DNA of 64,000 bases. Source: Chamaecrista fasciculata (Eukaryota; Streptophyta; Magnoliopsida; Fabales; Fabaceae). The notes below the pieces were generated by a model that did no database searches, had not been told where the DNA came from, and saw only the letters and a program-made list of their open reading frames with translations. The DNA lies in contig QANZ01003777.1 of NCBI GenBank assembly GCA_003254925.1, positions 10,012-74,011 of the forward strand, read 5' to 3'. The translations under genes were made by a program, and so were the position numbers. Positions 46,301 through 57,973 of this stretch are shown here, piece by piece (position 1 is the first letter of the stretch; the number at the start of each line of letters is the position of its first letter).

Positions 46301-47890
46301 TATTAAGTTCAACTAGAAAATAACAACAACAGAAACCCTAATTCTAGTATGAGAAAACTCCCTATGTGAAACTCTAACTCATGCTTGCCCCAATGCTCCT
46401 CCGGGTATGAAAAATTAGCTGCTCATTGTGCAGAGATGAACAAATTCAGATTGAATAGCCATGAAGATGATTATAGCCAAGAAGATGATCATAGCCAAGA
46501 AGATGATCAGGACTGTAAATTCTCTCTCAAGTAGTGCATAACCCTTGAAATTGACCTAAAGATGCATTATATACTTAATTTTCGTCCAAAACCAGGTTGG
46601 GCAAGATCAGAATCATCAAAATCAAGCTTGGACTTTTAATATTAAAATAGTCGCAAATCCTGATGATTTGGTCCCTGATTCGTCTCCAATGATCCTCGAG
46701 TCTTCCTTTGAGTATTCCAATGCTTTGGACTTCATTTAGAACTCTGAATAGGGATGGATTTTTCAGTGTTAAGAGTGGTTATTTTTCTGGTAGGGAGGGT
46801 TTGCAGAGTGGTAGTTTGAACCAGGAAAGTTCTTCGCTTTTTGTTGCTCTAAGATCTTTTGGAAGATTATATGGAGTGATTTGTTTCCCCCAAAGGTTCA
46901 ACACTTCCTTTGGAGATCATGTTCTAGAGCATTGGCAACAAGGAGCAATCTCTACACAAGAAGATGCAATGTCTTCCCTTTATGCCCTATTTGTTATTTA
47001 GAGGAGGAGCCTGGGGAGCATCTTTTGTTGTTGTGTAATTGGGCTCAAAAGGTATGGTTTGGTTGTAATATTAGTTTGAGAATTGCTTTTAATAAAGTTT
47101 CTTTCGTTGGTGCTTGGTTAGAGGAAGTGTTGGTTAATAATGACTTGGGTGGTGATTTGTTTAAATGCTATGTGGGGTTTGTTTGTTGGTTTATTTGGAA
47201 GGCTCGTTGTTGTGCTTTTTTCGAAGATTCTGAAGTTAATCTGGTTGATGTTTGTTTTAGAATTAACTTTAGAGTGGCTGAGTTTTGGAATGGTAGAGGT
47301 AATCAGGCTGCTTTGAATGTTTGTGGTTTGGCTACAATGGTAAAGAAGGTTAATTGGAAGCCTCCTAGTTGTGGTGTGTTGAAGTTTAATGTTGATGGTT
47401 CTTTTGATTAAAGGTATGTTAAAAGTGGCATTGGTGCTATTGCTAGGAATGAGGATGGGAAGATTGTTGATGGGTTTTTGGTTCTTGCTTCGCTAGTTTT
47501 GGGTTCATGTTTGAAGCTTTAGCTTTGAGATTGGTTGTGGCAGAGTTATTTTTGAGTCTGATTGCTTGTTATTGGTCAAGGTTCTGAAGGATTGTGTTGC
47601 TTATGTGCAGTGGGATTCTTCTATCATCCTTGAAGACATAATTGCAGCTTTGGGTGCTAATGTTCAGTTTTCTATATCTTCTGTAGGAAGAATGGCTAAT
47701 AGGGCTGCGGATTGGGTGTCTTCACCCCCATCCCCTCTTGTTAGAATGTTGTTGAGTGATTGTAGTTTGCTTGATGAGAATGTTGGTGTTCAATTTAGAA
47801 GGGGTTATTCAGAAAACCACTATACACTTTTCTTCTTTCAATGTAATGGAGAGTGTTCAAGCTGTGTCTCCTCAGGTTGCTCAAATGTAT
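43376..47890 (+). pseudogene. Decayed L1-type LINE (endonuclease tail, RT, zf-RVT, RNase H), 5'-truncated
   Basis: The order is that of plant L1 ORF2. The endonuclease C-terminus is at about 43400-43600 (IRSDHNLLVIDLFH). RT runs from about 44110 to 45130, with QLGKDKAPNPNGF, MRKAYDRIEWDFLEAVL and RGLRQGDTLYSYMFI. The RT active site reads FANDALFF instead of FADD, so the first catalytic Asp is replaced by Asn. The zinc-binding reverse-transcriptase tail is at about 46860-47080 (PPKVQHFLWRSC, CPICYLEEE). RNase H is at about 47350-47760 (LKFNVDGSFD, GRMANRAADWV). Many stops and frameshifts break it. About 45630-46640 does not match the LINE and looks like an insertion. Confidence 0.9.
45630..46640. 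other. Unidentified insertion inside the LINE
   Basis: The segment separates the RT end of the LINE (EGPIFSYCVCVRS-like reading up to about 45640) from its zf-RVT part (from about 46700). It is AT-rich, non-coding, and contains a short tandem repeat AGCCAAGAAGATGATCA near 46470-46510. It may be an LTR or other non-coding element; I could not find matching ends. Confidence 0.45.
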
Positions 47891-47899
47891 AGTCCAATT

Positions 47900-48170
47900 C
47901 AAATGCCTTTGGCTTCTCAAGTGCAGTAGGAAATGCAAAAAAAGTTTGCACCTCAAAGGGTAAGACTTAAGTAAAGTTCCTTATATGTTTGCTATAAGGT
48001 TCCCCAATCAACATGAGACGTAACAAAAATCTTATGCGTGACCAATCATGGTAGATAGAGAATATTAAACACAACCTTTTCTATGACCAATCATTGAAGA
48101 AAGAGAATGTAATTCAAACTTGTAAATGGAGGAACCTACTTATGGCAAACATACAAGAAACTTTGTATAA
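47900..48170. other. Spacer between LINE and copia gag remnant
   Basis: No gene is seen. Two similar phrases, GACCAATCATGGTAGATAGAG and GACCAATCATTGAAGAAAGAG near 48040-48110, form a small imperfect repeat. Confidence 0.4.
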
Positions 48171-48179
48171 TTTTTTTTC

Positions 48180-48720
48180 CTCTTTAGAATGGGAGAAGGA
48201 AAATTTGTTGCTCATGTCTGGGCTTTTAGCCTCGACGTCCGAACCTATGACCTAGTTGAGTTTTCTAATCGAGTTTGGAAAAAACTTGAAGCTTACTTCT
48301 TATCTCTGAGACTCTGACAAGAGTAAGAATAGCTCAGTACAAAACATAGTTGAGGACAATCAAGAAAGGTAGTATGTCTTCAATTGAATACCTTCTTCAA
48401 ATCAAGATTTCAAGAAGTTGGCTAATTCTTTGGCATCTATTGGTACTCCTATTTCTTATACTAAATATGTAGAGGCTATCTTTGATGGTCTTGAAGAAGA
48501 AGATGAGGGATTTATGACTTATATGTTAGCAATGGTGGAGCCTTATACAATAGAAGAGTTAAAATCTTTGCTCATGATCCAAGAAGAGCGCTTTGTTAAG
48601 AAGAAAAAAGGTTGTTTCTAGTATCTCAGCAAATTTGGCCTAGCAAGGTAGAAAGTTTAATCAAAATCAAAATCCCAATTCCAAACTATAGCCTAAGTTT
48701 GGTCGTGGTCAATAATTCCA
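48180..48720 (+). pseudogene. Ty1/copia gag (UBN2-type) remnant
   Basis: The frame at 48418-48618 reads LANSLASIGTPISYTKYVEA and PYTIEELKSLLMIQEERF, the core of copia gag proteins. Upstream sequence (about 48250-48410) continues it in shifted frames (WKKLEAYF, SKHSPGQ-type remnants). No pol is attached. The relation to the copia RNase H piece at 34700 is unknown. Confidence 0.8.
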
Positions 48721-48729
48721 ATTCAAAGA

Positions 48730-49303
48730 AATGGTATAACAATGGAAGAGGCGAGCTCGTGGAGTCTGAAATGAAGTTTGTGAGTTGAATTAGCTATCAA
48801 AGAGCACTTAGAGGGATTACGTTGCTTAGATTGACAATTTGACATGGCTAGGAAGAATTAAAATTGTGAGTTGATCCATCACTTAGCACCTTTAGTCATG
48901 ATGTTACATATGTCAACACTTTTAGTATGTATATGCTTGTAACTATATATATTCATTGGTCCTATATTTTTTGGACAGGTTATAGATTTGGTCTTATATT
49001 TTTTTGGTCAAATTGTAGATTTGGTCCTATATTTTTTTTTATCAAATTGCAGATTTGGTCCTATATCTTTGCATTGAGTTCAAATTGTGTGGTAGAAAAC
49101 TGAAGGAGCAGTCTTGATTGAATTTGGACAAGGTGAGTGGTCAACTTTCTCACCATAGCCAGGTACTCAACGCATGTCGAGTCTGAATTATTCAGGGTGA
49201 AGCCTCGAAGATTGGACTTGCAAAAACAAAATATTGAAATTGAAGACAATACAAATATCATTTTTCTAACTATCTGAACACACAAACACACACATATATA
49301 TAC
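48730..49303. other. Spacer with a fragment of the ATATCTTTTG MITE family
   Basis: About 48955-49085 holds three repeats of the type GATTTGGTCCTATATTTTT with no opposing arm, so it is a partial copy. The rest shows nothing recognisable. Confidence 0.5.
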
Positions 49304-49794
49304 CAGTGATGTGAAAACCGGACCGGACCGGCCGGTCGGACCGGTTGGACCGCTACCCGAAGACACAAGCGAGTTGGTTCAACCATTTGAACCGGAATGA
49401 TGGTTGGACCGGAAATAACCGGCCAAGAACCGGAAAACCGGATCCAACCGCTGGACCGGACCGGCGGTTCTCAATTTTTTTTACAAAAAATCATTTTGAG
49501 CCTTGTAAGGATCGAACCCATGTCCTTTCTTCACACTCCCAGTGCCTTTACCATCCCAACTGTGAGGCTCTGTTAGCTTTCTCTTACCAATTGTTTTACT
49601 TATCTAATAAATTAATAGATTTAATGCATCTCTTAGACCCAAAAAAAAAATATAGAGGGTTTATATTTAATATATTAAAAATAATTATTTATTACGTCAT
49701 CCGGTCCAAACATCCGGTCCGACCGATTCAACCGATCCGACCGTGAACCGAACACTTGTCCGAGTCTTTGTCCGGTTCGGTTATGACAACACTG
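49304..49794. mobile_element. hAT-type MITE rich in CCGG motifs, 491 bp
   Basis: The ends are CAGTGATGTGAAAACCGG and, inverted, CAGTGTTGTCATAACCG. The flanks ATATATAC (49296-49303 and 49795-49802) are an identical 8-bp duplication, the hAT hallmark. The interior repeats ACCGGACCGG near the left and GGTCCGACCGATTC near the right end. No transposase is present. Confidence 0.9.
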
Positions 49795-50387
49795 ATATAT
49801 ACACACAATTTACATGGGAAATGGAAATTAATAATAACATTAAATTATATGAATCTGTAATATTCATTTTTAATCCTGACAAAAAGATTTCCTGTGTAAA
49901 CGCACATGTTGCAGTGCTAGTTTATTACTATTAAATTGTTGGTCCTAAAAAAACAAAATCCCTTCCCATACATGGTCAAGTAATTAATGAATCTACTCAA
50001 CCTAACCACATTTCAACCATTTTCAACATTCATATCCACAAAAAACATCCCCCAATCTTCCACTTACCTCAACTATATATATGCAAAGCATATATGTATA
50101 TAGACTAACTAATTAAAACTTAAATTTAAAACCCACTATGTATATGTATATGTATATTAATTCCCTATTTGTATATCACTAACTAAAGCATAAAATTGAT
50201 AAAATCAATTTCTAGAGAAAACAAATCAGCTAGCACCAACAAACTCCACAGGGACAAGAATTAATCCTTGTTTGAACCAGGAAGTCCCATAACGGATGAC
50301 AAAACTCTCATATCTACCAAAGTTCCTCCAACTTAAGATTTTAACTTTTTTATCAATCACTCCAACCAATTACTTGTTGATATCGTG

Positions 50388-53300
50388 TCACGTGTTGCTG
50401 GTACCGTTGTTGGGATAAGAACTCCCAATAATAGAAGTTACAGCGGCGACAAGAGCCGCTGTAAAATTAGGATCTGCAGTGATCGCAGCCGTCGCTGCAT
50501 TTACCGTGTCTGCGAACGATGTCGTCATACTACTGGCCACATGATTGTGATGATGTGGATGAGATTGAGAGCTACTATTATTATTATTAATATGTAACCC
50601 GGAAAACTTGGTTTTGTCACACACAAGTGATTGCCCAAAAAGGCTTGTTGGAGGCATAACAGCTTGTTGTTGTTGTTGTTGTGACAATATTGTATTGGTT
50701 TGAGTTGTGAGGTCCAATGTTATGGTTGGAAATGGGGCTGAAGCTGAGAGAGTTGCAAAGTTTTGTGAACATTGTACTGTTTCTAGAATGTTAGGGTTCA
50801 TTATGGTAGGGCCGACACCGGTTCTAATAGTGTGATCCGAGGTCGGCATGGTTCCCGAGAGAAGCATGGAGGCGGCAGCAGAGGTGGTGGATGCCATGGC
50901 CTTGGCGGTCGGAGGGAGGGGGTGGTTGTGTTGCCCTTCGTATGTTGTGATTAGGACACTTCTATCTTCAGCACACCTTTGCACCTATATATATACATAT
51001 AATTACATCAAGAAAAATATTAGAGTAAACTAACAATTTGATTTGAAAGATCCTCGAGCTGACAACTTAGTCCTCAAAAGATTGAATTGTACAATTTAAT
51101 TCTTAGAATATCGGAATGATATACTTTTTAGTCCCCAAAAGATTAAAATGATATAATAATTAGTCCATAAAAAGAACTAATTAGTATACAATTTTGATCT
51201 TTTAGGAACTAAATTATACATTTTAATCTTTCAAAGACCGAATTGTCAGCTCGGCGATCTTTTATGAGCCAAATTATTAATTTCCTAAAAAATAATATAT
51301 AAGGTTAATAAGTTATTCCTATTTTTTATGGTTAGTTATACAAGATATTATTTATATTTACATAGTATTATGATTAGTCATTCAAAAAAAATTTGTTTCA
51401 TGTACTTATTTTATTAATAAACATTATAACAAAAAGAATCTTACATAAATTTAATCTTAAGATTACTTTGTTTAGTTATATATACTTGATTTTCATTTTT
51501 GGTAATATATACTTGAGTGTTTGTTCTAATATCATACATAATTTCGTAAGGAAAAAATATATTATATTTTTAGTCTTTAATGGATATGGAAAATGTAATT
51601 TTTAAATGTCATTGAGAAATTAGTGTAATTAATTTTTCCTTCAATTAGAGATAAAATTCTTTTAATGTTATCTCATCATGCTCAAATTCTTCTCAAATTT
51701 AAGGATAAAACTAAAGTCACACATCAAATTGTGTAAGTATAAAGTCTCAAATTGACACTTCAAATTGTGGATAGACTTTGAGTAAAGGGGTAACTAATTA
51801 AGTTGACGAAAGTAATTTTAAAAAGGTTAAATTAAAATTAATCATTTTTGCCAAAAATTACAGTAGAATTTTTCCTTTTTATTATTGATTTATTATATAT
51901 ATAATACTTATGACTTATGAAAATTTTTTTAGATATAAATAAAGGAAGAGTATACGTACTTGTTTTCTCACTGGACAACCAGCTCCCATAGTGCAACGAT
52001 AATAAGCTCTTGGACATGGATTTCCTTTAGCCATCTTCTGCCCATACTTTCTCCATTGGCATCCATCTGATATCTGTCATCAAAATTCATCAAAAACAAA
52101 GTTAAACTTTCACTAATATACTACATTTGATATTACAATTTCATGAAACTAATTAACGTGCAAGAAATTATGTATATATGCCAAGGGAATTTTTTTTTAA
52201 AAAAAAAACCAATTCATTATATATTATTATTTTTTTATTTAACATTATATATTATTATGAAAAACCTAACTATATATATGTATATAGTTTTCATTCAATT
52301 TAAAGCCTAATAAAAATGCTTAGAAAAACAAAAGGTTTAGCTATAAGAAATGATGTTAAAGTACATATATATATATAGGACTAGAAAATATATCATTTTT
52401 AGTCCTTAATTTTGTTCTAAAATTACGATTTAATCCCTAGATATATTAAAAATACACTTTTTGATCTATATGATTGTATATATATATATATATCAACTAT
52501 TTAGTCCTAGATAATATTCCAGGGACTAAATACTTGATGTTTTTTTCAAAAAAAATAATCAGATATCAAAAAATATATTTGTAATATTCAAGCACTAAAA
52601 TTATAATTTTGGAATAAATTCATGGACTAACCACCTGGCCATTATTTGAATCTACTACTATAGAACATGCATGTGTAATTGTGTATATAAAAGTGGCAAG
52701 TTTAGAACATTTAACCATTGAGGATTCTGATCTTGCACGAACTGAAACACGAGCTTTCTTGATCATTGACAAGGCTTCTGATGATGTTTGATGATGATGA
52801 TCAACATCATTATTAGTATTACTACTATTATGATCCCTCTTTGATGATGAAGAACTTAACTTGGAGACTTTATTGGAGAGCCAACCTGGGATCATGTTAT
52901 TTGCTTCCTCTTGATCTTTCTCAACATAATTATTCTCAATATTATTCTCATTATCTTTATTATTATTATTATTATCTCCCCTCTCTTCAATGTTGTTGTT
53001 GTTATTATCATGATGATGATGATGATCCCTTGATGATCTGCTTCCTTTGTTGTTGGCTATGATGTCACCATTATTATTATTATTATCCACAATCATCATC
53101 TTCTTATTATTATTATAGCTATGGTGGTGATGATGATGATGATGATCCATCAAGTCAACCATATTACTTTTGCTTTCTCCCAATTTGGTCCCTTCTGAAG
53201 ATTGTTGTGAGTTAGACTTGGAATTAGGGTGATGATGATGATGGTGATGGTGATGATGATGGTGATCATGATCGTCTTTTTGATCTGCATGTTGACCCAT

Positions 53301-56300
53301 TTCTATGAATTGCATTGCCACCATACTTCCTTTTCTTCTCTTCTCATGATCTGGGTTTCCTTTGATCTGCATGCATACATTCAAAAATATTTAACCTAGT
53401 TATATATATATATATATATATTTTCAAAGTGTACTCTTGAGCCCATATTTTCTCTAGTCTCGATTTGGTGACATATATTTTTTTTGTTGCACTTTTGATC
53501 CCGTATCTTTTGCTCACATCTCAATTTGGTTACATATCATTTTTTGTTGCACTTTTGGTCATATATCTTTAGTAAAAGTGCAAATTTATTAGTCTCATAT
53601 TTTTTGCTGAATTCCCAATTTGGTCTTATATCTTTTTTGTTGCACTTTTGGTCCTATGTCTTTGTAAGAGGTCCCAATTTGGTCTCATATCATTTTTGGT
53701 CCCATATCTTTTGGTTAAATTGCAGAAATGATCCTATATCTTTGCAAAAGGATCAACTGTTAGCTGATCATTTTGCAAAGATATGAGACCATTTCTGCAC
53801 TTGATTTAAAGATATAGGACTAATTTTGCAATTGACCCAATATGAGACCAAATTTGTAACAAAAAAATATATGAGACCAGATTGGGAACTAGCCCAAAGA
53901 TATGGGTTCAAAAGATGTAACAAAAAAAGATATTAGACCAAATTGGGAACAAAGAAAAAGATATGAGATCAAATTTGCACTTTGAACTATATCTTTCGGT
54001 CAGGTTACAAATTCAATCCTATATCTTTTGGTCAGATTGCAGAATTGGTCTTATGTTTTTACAAAAAGGTTCCACATTGTAGCACTAATGGTGGAACTTT
54101 TCACAAAGAGATGACACCGAATGCGCAACAAAAAAGATATAAAACCAATTATGCACTTGGTCAAAAGATATGGAATCAAAAGTGCAACAAAAAATATACA
54201 TGACCAATTGAGACTTGAGCAAAAGATATGAGACCAAAAGTACACTTTGGTCTAAAAGAAATTAAGAATTTTTTTAAAAAATAAAAAATAAAAAATTACG
54301 TACCCCATGATGATCATCATCACCATGCTGTTGCTTCTGCATAAGCTTGAGAATCTGCATCTGCAAGGCATTACAATTGTCGTTAGCCTGATCCACCAGC
54401 TCTCTCAAACGTTGATTTTCAGCAGTCATTTGATTCAATTCAGCTACCAAAGCTGCAAACTGCATGCATATATATATATATACATACGTAAGTATATACC
54501 AAGAGAACAAATTAAACAAAAAAAACATATATTCATTTCTATATATTTAATGTTTAAACCTCATTTTGGTCTTAAAATTATTTTTTATTCCGTTTTGGTC
54601 CTCAAACTTTTACAGTTATTCTGTTTTGGTCACCAAAATGTGATTTCACCGGATTTTTTTTTTTCATTTTTATAACTTGAACAGTTGAGATGGACGATCA
54701 TTTCTCTCTCATATGTGTCTTAATAAGTGAGTTGACAAAGACAAAAAAAATAGGTCATTCTTAGTCACAAATTGGAGATAAAAATTAAACCACAATTTTA
54801 TCTCTAATTTTGTGACTAAGAATGATTTTTTTTTTCTCTTTGCCAACTCACTCATTATGATACATATATGAGATAAATGATTCATCTTCACTGTCCAGAT
54901 TATAAATAGCGGTATAAATCATATGAAATCACGTTTTGAGGATTAAAATAGAGCAAATGTGAAAGTTTGAAGACTAAAAAGGAGTAAAATATAATTTTAA
55001 GATCAGAATGAAATTTACCCATTGATTGGAAGATCAAAATGACTCTTTGACCATATATTTAATCCGATTGAAATAGAGTAAAATAAAATAAAGGCAAAAC
55101 TACTCTTTTTAGTCCTCAAACTTTATACCAATTGTCATTTTTGTTTTCAATATTTTTTTGCGGTCAATTGCGTCCCTTATATTTCACATTTTGGTCAATT
55201 TTATCTTTTGCTCTTACTTTATCTAAATATTAATGACATAATCTATGTGACTAATGACATGTAATGCAAAATTGATAGAAAAAGAAACTCAAATCCTAAC
55301 TCATATTAAAAAAAGGATGAAGTCTGTTGTTAATTTATTGGAAAAAGTTAATGAAATGATAAAATTGACCAAAATGTGAAACATTATTATCAACGAAATT
55401 AACCGCAAAAAAATTGAGAATATAATTAACAATTGATGTAAAGTTTAAGGACCAAAAGAATACTTTTGCCTAAAATAAAATAAAGAGCTAGCTAGATCGA
55501 TCGATTGACGTGCCTCATTATTTCTCTTATTACTATCATCCACAGTCTCTGATGCCCTATCATCGTCCACAATCGATCTGCTGCTACTCATGTTCTTCGT
55601 AAGAAGATCTAAACTAGTCTACAAATCAAACAAGATAAAATAAATAAAAATTTTACCAAAAATAATGATAATAATTTTGAACTCATATATATTGTAACGA
55701 CTAATTAATAATTTTGGCCAAAAGTACATTTTTGGTCCCATATCTTTTGCTCAAGTCTTAATTTGGTCCTATATCTTTGTTTGTTGTATTTTTTGTCTCA
55801 TATCTTTTGGTCAGGTGCAAAATTGGTCCTATATGATCCAATATCTTTTTTTGTTACAGATTTGATCTCATATCTTTGCAAAATATATCGTTAGTCCCAC
55901 AATTTAGAACCTTTTGCAAGGATATGAGCCTGACCAAATATGAAAACAGTTCTATAATCTAACCCAAAGATATGAGACTAATTTTGCAGTCTGACCCAAT
56001 TATATGAGACCAAAAGTGTAACATGAGACCAAATTGAGACTTGAGCAAAAGATATGGGACCAAAAGTGCAACAAAAAAAACTTATAAGATCAAATTTAGA
56101 CGTGAGCAAAAGTTATGGGACAAAAATACTCTTTAGCCTCAATAATTTAATATGCATGCATATATATATATACATACATCTACATGCAGCTGTATTCTGC
56201 GCACCATGTGATCGCCATCATCATCATTATCAACGACATGTTCAATCTGAGTATTCTTCTTGGAATTCTCAGCAAAGAAATCCATCTCATCAACGACAAG

Positions 56301-56384
56301 TCGTTTGCCATTGAAGGAAATTAGTGGAGAAGAGGATTGTTCAGAATTTGAGTTACCCATGGAATCACTGCAGGTAGCTTCCAT
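50388..56384 (-). CDS. Group IIb WRKY transcription factor (6 exons, about 609 aa)
   Basis: Exons: 56178-56384, 55514-55618, 54304-54459, 52716-53366, 51960-52073 and 50388-50984; all join in phase. The leucine-zipper-like coil ([20 protein letters not shown]) is in exon 3. Exon 4 has poly-His and Asn-rich stretches. Exons 5-6 encode one WRKY domain with WRKYGQK at about residues 380-386 and a C-X5-C-X23-H-X-H zinc site. The intron inside the zinc finger, just before VQR, is the marker of groups IIa and IIb, and the coil and length point to IIb (WRKY6/31/42 type). Such factors bind W-boxes (TTGAC) in the nucleus and act in defence, senescence and nutrient stress. Exon 2 appears to use a GC donor. 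All five introns contain MITE-like inverted repeats. No stop or frameshift is seen. Confidence 0.95.
51023..51284. mobile_element. GAGTAAA-family MITE in WRKY intron 5
   Basis: It starts GAGTAAACTAACAATTTG; the inverted right end reads GGAAATTAATAATTTGGC. Inner units ATTTTAATCTTTCAAAGACC and complements resemble 36249-36516. Boundaries are approximate. Confidence 0.65.
52391..52633. repeat. Degenerate inverted repeat in WRKY intron 4
   Basis: The left half (TTTTAGTCCTTAATTTTG, then TTTAATCCC) is mirrored by the right half (CACTAAAATTATAATTTTGG, then CATGGACTAA). This is the layout of a worn foldback MITE; no clear duplication was found. Confidence 0.5.
53422..54254. mobile_element. ATATCTTTTG-family foldback element in WRKY intron 3
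   Basis: About 830 bp with tandem units of roughly 40 bp (TTTGGTC...ATATCTTTTG) on the left and the inverted units on the right. The ends TTTCAAAGTGTACTCTTG and, inverted, GACCAAAGTGTACTTTTG match. The left flank is an (AT)n run and no clean duplication is seen. Confidence 0.75.
54552..55052. mobile_element. Foldback MITE in WRKY intron 2 (first)
   Basis: ATATATTTAAT flanks both ends (54541-54551 and 55053-55063). The ends read CTCATTTTGGTC and, inverted, GAGTCATTTTGATC. The interior is a long imperfect palindrome around 54780-54800, with arms containing GTGACTAAGAATGA and complement. Confidence 0.82.
55093..55470. mobile_element. Foldback MITE in WRKY intron 2 (second)
   Basis: The 9-bp flanks TAAAATAAA (55084-55092 and 55471-55479) are identical. 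The ends are GGCAAAACTACTCTTTTTAG and, inverted, GGCAAAAGTATTCTTTTGG. At 378 bp it sits 40 bp from the previous element. Confidence 0.82.
55715..56140. mobile_element. ATATCTTTTG-family MITE in WRKY intron 1
   Basis: The ends GGCCAAAAGTACATTTTTGG and, inverted, GGCTAAAGAGTATTTTTG. AATAATTT flanks both sides (55707-55714 and 56141-56148). Related to 41058-41430. It ends 37 bp before exon 1. Confidence 0.72.
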
Positions 56385-57203
56385 AATAATTCTATAATAC
56401 TTGTATAATTAAGATGTAATTAGAAGTAATTAGGTTTAATTTACTTATATAGCTTCCATATCAATATTGTAATTTAATGGGGAAGGAAGAAAGTGGTTGG
56501 ATTAGATATCAATGAGGAGTCACTATGTTGTGAACACAAAATTGTATTTAAAGGGACAAAAAAAATTATGGGTTTAGAGAGAGAAAGTAGGGTTTGAAGT
56601 GAGAGAGAAGAGAGAGAAGCAATGGACTCGGCAATAAAAAGGGTTGGGACTAAGACCAAATAAACCAAAGATTATGATTGATGTGAGAGAAATTTGTTTG
56701 ATCTAATTAATTAAGTAATTGATTTAATTGAACAAGAGAGAATTAAGGAAGAAGAAGAAGTTGAATATCATATCAAAAGAAGATTTCAAAATCTAGACAC
56801 TGAGGTCAGAATCAAATGGTGCCTCCTGCTGCCACGTGTCACGTTGTTTAGGGATTAACTAGATCAGAAATATTAGCCTAAAATTATGGAGCTGCATGTG
56901 TTCAGACACTGAGAGACACAATGAGTTTTCTAGGTATTAATTTTAGGAGTTTGTTGCTCTAGACGATCTAACTATTTTTTTCTAAAAAAATAGGCTATAT
57001 ATATTTTTGCCTAAAATAAATTATTTATCATCCCGCTAATAGATACTTCATGAAGTAGTTGACTTCTATGTACATGCATGTGTATTGGGATAGAAATTGA
57101 ATTGGTCGTTGAATTAATAAGAATGTTGATTCATCAATCTTGAATTAGTAGTTAAACCAGATGATATTGTAAAGAAGCAAATTATTATGTATTATTTTAT
57201 ATA
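56385..57203 (-). promoter_or_regulatory. Upstream region of the WRKY gene
   Basis: A CT-rich stretch (gene strand, about 56570-56625) suggests a leader. A G-box CACGTG lies at 56833-56838, followed by a second ACGT core. A W-box core TTGACT is at 57059-57064; WRKY genes are often cross- or self-regulated through such sites. These are motif matches only. Confidence 0.35.
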
Positions 57204-57696
57204 GGTCAAAGGGTCATTTTGATCCTTCATGTTTCAGAATATTCAAATTAGTCCTAGGTAATGTTGGCAATATTTTCATTTTGGTTCCAAACTATTAAAT
57301 ATGGTTATATATATTTATTTTGTTTCAAGTTCGAATTTAAAGAGTTTAGAACTACGTATTATTCTCAAAGATTACTTTCTCTATCTAATTAGGACTTTCA
57401 GCAATTGAGGTCAAATTGGTTCTGAAAGGAAACTGCTCGTTTCATGGTCAAACAAGTGAAATTAATTATATCTCTCTCGTTTTAAGTTTGAATGCGACAA
57501 ATTCAGAGCTACGAGTTACTCTTAACAAGTTCTTTGAATTTGAAATGATAGACGAGAGAAATATGACCAAATTCAATAGTTTGAGACCAAACAGCAACAT
57601 TTTGTCAACATTTAGGACCAATTTGAATATTTTGAAACATTTAAGACCAAAATGAACATTAGGGCATACATTTAGGACTAAAATGACCCTTTGACC
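57204..57696. mobile_element. Foldback element with 9-bp duplication, 493 bp
   Basis: The ends GGTCAAAGGGTCATTTTGAT and, inverted, GGTCAAAGGGTCATTTTAG. TTTTATATA flanks both sides (57195-57203 and 57697-57705). The inner arms contain GAGCTACGAGTTACTCTTAA and its inverted relative, linking it to 39250-40034. Confidence 0.85.
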
Positions 57697-57973
57697 TTTT
57701 ATATATAAAATTGGTCAAAACCTCAAATTGGTCCCAAATATATGGATAGGTTCAAAATTGGTCCAAAATATTTCATTTGATTTAGATTGTTTCTACATGT
57801 CTCCATAATTTCTCAAATTGGTCCTAAAACTTCTTCCAGAATGTGATTCGACTTTATAATTTGCTAAAGTTTCAATTGTTGGGATTTTTTTAGAAGGAAA
57901 ACTCATCCATCGTATTCAATAGTAAATACCCTCTTATATAGGGGAGTACATATGAAATCATGAATTCAAAATA

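Noticed and set aside
52841..53062. Tyr/Cys-rich plus-strand frame
   Set aside because: It is the antisense of the Asn/His-coding repeats in WRKY exon 4.
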